Source: Rhodamnia argentea (lineage: Eukaryota; Streptophyta; Magnoliopsida; Myrtales; Myrtaceae). From it: 64,000 bases of DNA. A program made the position numbers and the translations under genes. Positions 59,649-64,000 of the stretch are shown here, piece by piece. The notes beneath the pieces are model-generated. The model did no database searches, was not told the origin of the DNA, and was given only the letters and a program-made list of their open reading frames with translations. Where the stretch lies: positions 30,262,934-30,326,933 of the forward strand of contig NC_063151.1 of NCBI RefSeq assembly GCF_020921035.1. Reading direction: 5' to 3'. Each line of letters starts with the position of its first letter. Position 1 is the stretch's first letter.

Positions 59649-62600
59649 TATTGGAGAAAGTATATCTCAACAATAAAGTAATTTTAAAGATTGCTCTCAA
59701 TCAGATCAAGACTAGCCAAGCAATTCCGATACTCATGACAAGTGCAGCGAGAGTTTCCAAAGTCGACGAATATTTTTCCTTCTTTGTATATAGGATTTTA
59801 TTTTTCTATGTATAAAAGTCATAGCTTATGATAGATATTGTATTACATTTATTCTAGCTAATATCTTTCCATAAAGTATTAGTAATCCTGTGCTTTAAAT
59901 ACTTGTAAGAAATAAAGTAATATTATTTCGTCCAATTCTTACATGGTATTAGAGCCTACTGCTCACAAGCATATCATTCATTTTTTTTTCAATGGCAGAA
60001 GGATCCTTAAACACTCCTACAATGGTCATTGGCCCTTCTTCAAATAACGCCTCCATGCTTGTGTCGATCAATGCGGCTGTGCAACTACCTTTCAAGTTAC
60101 TTCGATGAATTATCCGTCTTGGTTGGCTTAATTTAATTCTCTACTCTTGGGCTACGATTTAATGGGGTATGTAGATGGAACACTATTGTGTCCGTCTAGC
60201 ACCATTATTAGCGATGGAAAAACTACTGTCAATCCATCTTATTCTCATTAGGTACGCCTAGATCAACTATTGCTTCATGCAATCATAGCTTCCACTTCGG
60301 ACTCAATCGTTCTTCTCATTGCTTAAACCATATGCAAAACACAAACTCGAAAATCGATCGAAACCTTGTCTTGTTCTTGGTTACTCTCTCAATCAAAGTG
60401 CTTACAAGTGTTATGATCCTCAGCAAAACAAAGTTTTTGTCTCACGTCATGTGATTTTTGATGAGTCCATTTTTCCTTACTCCAAACACGCTAAATCGCT
60501 CCATCATACCAATTCTCAATCCCCGTTTCTACTATCTCAAATTACCCATGCACCCTCTCATTTTTTAATAGAAAATTCAGCCACCTCTTCCAGCACTAGA
60601 CAGCTAAGTCAACCAATACATAATCAATCGGGTCCTTCAAGTTCAATGGTTGGAGAAGATCTAGATCAACATTCGAATGGCCACACAAATTTAGTGGAAA
60701 ACACCAATTTAACGTCCCCAAGCACGGATCCATCATCAACTGATGAAGCTCCATCTATGTCTCCCGCACACTCAAACACTTCATTTGGCCCCTCAAACAC
60801 AATTCCACCAATGCCCATACGCCCACATCGGATAATCACTCGCTCTCAGAATAATATTTATAAACCCAAACAAATACATTCAACCTCCAAACATTCTCTA
60901 CCTCCATCACTTGAACCAACATGTGTTTCCCAGGCCTTAAAAGATCCAAAGTGGCGCGATGCTATATCGGAGGAATTTAATGCAATTCTCCGAAATGGTA
61001 CCTGGCAACTTGTTGCACCTAAGCCTCATCATAATATCATTGGCTGCAAGTGGATATTCCGAATCAAGCGAAACTCGGATGGTAGCATAGCTCGATATAA
61101 GGCACAACTTGTTGTTAAGGGATTCCATCAACGGCCAGGACTTGATTATGGTCACACGTTTAGTCCAGTTGTTAAACTCACCACAATATGGGTTGTTCTT
61201 TGTTTAAAATTATCCAACAGTTGGCCCCTTCTATAGTTGGATGTCAATAATGCCTTCTTACATGGCACTCTTATGGAGGAAGTCTATATGCAACAACCAT
61301 TGGGATTTGTCGATCAATCACATCCTAATCACATATGTCGATTGAAGAAGGCTATTTACGGTCTTAAACAAGCTCTTCGTTCGTGGTATCAAGCACTCCG
61401 TTCCTTTGTTATCTTTTTTGGATTCATGCAATCCAAATCAGATTCCTCGCTCTTTATATACAAACATGATGGCATCATTGCTTATTTCTTAGTTTATGTA
61501 GATGATCTTGATAGGAAGTGATACGAATTTTTTGCAAAAGTTCGTCGGTGCTCTTGCTAGTAAATTTTCATTAAAGGATTTAGGAGATCTACATTACTTC
61601 TTGGGAGTTGAGGTGATCCTCACAAAGTCTGGTCTCTTTCTCACACAACATAAATACATAAGGGCTATTCTTGATCGAGCAAACATATTAGAAGCTAAGG
61701 AGATTACCACCCCAATGGCTACCGGGAGCTCTCTCACTATTGTTGATGGATCACCTCATACAGATGCAACTAAATATGGGAAGAACATTGGTGCTCTTCA
61801 ATATCTTGCATTTACAAGGCCCGATATTGCTTTTGTCGTCAACAAACTCTCTCGGTTTATGCACCAACCAACAGAGTTGCATTGGAGTGCTATTAAACGT
61901 GTTTTACACTATCCGAAAGGGACTATAAATCTGGGCCTACACTTGTAAAGTAGTCCCTCTCCATCTCTCCATGCCTTCTCTGATCTTGATTGGGCAGGCA
62001 ATCGAGATGATCATAAGTCTACAACCGCATACATAGTTTATATTGGCAATAATCCTATATCATGGTGCTCTCAAAAGCAAAGATCTGTTGCTCGTTCATC
62101 AACCAAAGCCGAGCATCACGCAATTGCTACGACAGCATCTGAGTTCACATGGATTCAATCTCTACCGCATGAACTTGGAGTATCTTCTTCGACCACACCT
62201 AGCATCTATTGCGATAATATAGGTGCTACGTATGTGTGCACCAATTCTGTTTTTCACTCCAAGATGAAACACATTGCCATTGATTATCACTTTGTTCGCG
62301 GCATGGTTAACAAAGGTATGTTACGCGTGGGTCACGTGTCTACCAATGATCAACTCGCGGATGCACTAACAAAACCTCTTGCACGACAACGGTTTACTCA
62401 TTTATGGTTCAAGATCGGCATTCGCGATGGAACGCCTCTCTTGCGGGGGTGTATTGGAGAAAGTATATCTCAACAGCAAAGTAATTTTAAAGATCGCTCT
62501 CAATCGGATCAAGACCAGCCAAGCAATTCCGATACTCAAGGCAAGTGCAGCGAGAGTTTCCAAAGTTGACGAATACTTTTCCTTCTTTGTATATAGGATT

Positions 62601-62746
62601 TTATTTTTCTATGTATAAAAGTCATAGCTTAGGATAGATATTGTATTACATTTATTCTAGCTGACATCTTTCCATAAAGTATTAGCTATCATGTACTTTA
62701 CATACTTGTAAGAAATAAAGTAATATTATCTCATCCAATTCTTACG
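59649..62746 (+). mobile_element. internally deleted Copia LTR retrotransposon (3.1 kb)
   Basis: Direct LTRs at 59649-59943 and 62452-62746, both 295 bases, begin TATTGGAGAAAG (a G-to-A change from the usual TGTTGGAG) and end CTTACA/CTTACG. They differ at about 20 sites, so the insertion is fairly old. A 5-bp target duplication GTTCG lies at 59644-59648 and 62747-62751. The first LTR is followed at once by TGGTATTAGAGCC, a methionine-tRNA primer-binding site, and the second is preceded by TTGCGGGGGTG, a polypurine tract. Most of gag, protease and integrase is absent, so it cannot move alone. Confidence 0.92.
60319..62450 (+). pseudogene. broken Copia pol remnant (integrase end, reverse transcriptase, RNase H)
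   Basis: Pieces in order: integrase C-terminal wording (SKPCLVLGYSLNQSAYKCYD), a Ser/Pro-rich linker, then reverse transcriptase (DVNNAFLHGTLMEEVYMQQP, with the catalytic YVDD near 61498) and RNase H (SSTKAEHHAIATTASEF). An in-frame stop lies at 61234-61236, a frameshift occurs just after YVDD (about 61510) and another stop at 61946-61948. A short gag-like 5' piece starts at about 59991. The reading frame is broken at several points, so no functional protein is made. Confidence 0.9.
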
Positions 62747-64000
62747 GTTCGAATAGTAATTCTCGTGAGTGAGTATAAATGGCTCGGGGGCTCCCTCCCC
62801 GGCTTTTGATCCGTATCAACTAAGTAGAGAATCTCAATATGTTTAAACTGATGATTATTGCATAACCAATTTCCAATTAAGAATAGAAATACCGGATGCT
62901 CAATACATGGTAACTCGGGATTCAAATTCTACGAACTGGGTGCAATCTAGTCCGAGCCACAAGGCCCGGGGGACTTAACTGGTCCATGGAGGGATGGTTT
63001 CTAAGTCTCCCGATAGTCGAACATTTGCGCTTCGACCTGCTAGTTGTGCACGGCAGCCATCGACTTCTTCCGGCGGCATTTATCCGAACTTTTCTTGCTC
63101 GAGTCTATCGATTATAATGCAATCCGTAGCAGCTCTACAATGTGAATTCAACCCCAATGTGCATATACTCCTTTGACATATTCCCTTTCCAAAAGATGAG
63201 GATGAGCCTGGACGTTCCTTTAATTTTGTGCACCAGGCAGTAATAAATGAAGGGGCAACGTTCATCGCCATGCCCTTATCTTCATCCACTTCCTCACGTG
63301 GAGATTCCTCGAGCTCTCGACTTTCGGCCTAGGAGATATTCATTCTTATGGTCCAAGATTCATAGGCATCAAATTCAAGGGACCGCTCATATATTCCCTC
63401 ATCCTCAATAGTTTCATGATCATCCACATTTCTAAAGTGAATCTAACCACATGTCGTTCTCTTCTAAGCAAACTATTGCTCATTTGTTTTTCATTTGATA
63501 AAGGAGCGCGAACCATATCTCAACGGTGTCGGAAAATCCTAAATTGATTGGTATGCTTGTGATAAATTTACCTCCGTTAGCTTCCGTAAAATGTTATCGT
63601 GAAATCATTGAGCTGGATGACATATGTCAATAACTCAGTTGACTTGGCAAGTAGAAGATAAATTTATCTATTCACCCGTTCTTTTGACGAAGGAAGGGTA
63701 TCGGTCTTTCGATAATTAGGCTCTATGAACCAAACTCCACCACCAATAAAAGGTTTGCTCGGATATGGTCGAAAATCAATCTGCGCATCTATTGGATTTC
63801 TACATGGATTTACCAAGTCAACTTAGTTATTGCCACATGCGAAAAAAAAAAAAAAACTTAGTTATTGCTATCTGTCATCTAACTCATAAATTTCACTGTA
63901 AAATTAACGGAGAGTAAATATGTCATGCGTGTACTAGTTTGAAATTTTTGACAACCTAAAAATTAGTTTGAAGAAAATTTATTACGTCTATATCAGTTTG
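62747..64000. other. right edge: intergenic DNA with repeat fragments
   Basis: No gene is seen. A short block near 62940-62990 (GGGGGACTTAACTGGT) resembles an inner part of the SINE at 52036. From about 63560 the dispersed CACAAGTGTAC-type family of 4615 and 18230 recurs and runs off the window. A minus-strand open frame (63080-63289) has no recognised domain. Confidence 0.5.
63820..63868 (+). mobile_element. tiny poly(A) retroposition scar with 14-bp direct repeats
   Basis: AACTTAGTTATTGC at 63820-63833 recurs at 63855-63868 and encloses CACATGCG plus an A run. It is the third such scar in the window. The shared AA may belong to the A run, so the duplication is 13-14 bases. Confidence 0.6.

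Noticed and set aside
62940-62990. SINE fragment at the right edge
   Set aside because: Only about 16 bases match the SINE interior. Too short to annotate.
63080-63289. 69-codon minus-strand open frame
   Set aside because: No domain or splice partner was recognised and the region is repeat-rich.

Overview
The window is nuclear DNA from a flowering plant, most likely a core eudicot. It holds multi-exon genes with GT-AG introns, CT/GA microsatellites near gene leaders, a nuclear-encoded photosystem I subunit, plant-specific transcription factor families, and AT-rich intergenic DNA packed with small transposons. A member of the Myrtales is possible but rests only on the general look of the repeats.

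Eight intact protein-coding genes and one gene remnant can be supported. On the minus strand: a three-finger C2H2 zinc-finger repressor (1984-3450), the photosystem I subunit PsaG (7321-7809), a WD40-repeat protein in 8 coding exons (14377-16929), a UBC8/UBC28-type E2 ubiquitin-conjugating enzyme (24255-25583), a STAR/KH RNA-binding protein in 7 exons (31997-37395), two tandem MYB80-type R2R3-MYB genes (47325-48628 and 53504-54706) and an amino acid permease in 7 exons (56123-58345). On the plus strand: a four-EF-hand CML21-type calcium-binding protein (29837-30988). The genes are independent units and not an operon. From memory of the Arabidopsis map, the set resembles a conserved block (C2H2, WD40, UBC, KH and MYB80 genes at At5g56200 to At5g56110).

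The right half records a tandem segmental duplication. Unit A (about 38450-50290) and unit B (about 50846 to beyond 57900) each carry flanking DNA, a MYB80 gene and an amino acid permease. In unit B both genes are intact. In unit A the MYB80 gene is intact but has diverged, and the permease is reduced to a fused remnant of two exon pieces. About 7 kb of transposon-rich DNA (39700-46660) separates the parts of unit A.

Intergenic DNA is dominated by non-autonomous elements. Several terminal-inverted-repeat families are present; in many the arms surround a GC-rich core of the type GGCGAGG..CCTCGCC. One Mutator-like MITE has a perfect 9-bp target duplication. Others are a 1.2-kb fold-back element split by a solo LTR, a 658-bp TRIM-like retrotransposon, a tRNA-type SINE plus three tiny poly(A) insertion scars with long direct repeats, and a 3.1-kb internally deleted Copia element with 295-bp LTRs and a 5-bp target duplication. 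The stretch 8920-12790 looks like a mitochondrial-DNA insertion. No rRNA, tRNA gene or CRISPR array was seen. I found no wholly new gene system. The most unusual features are the duplicated MYB80/permease block and the GC-core inverted-repeat families.
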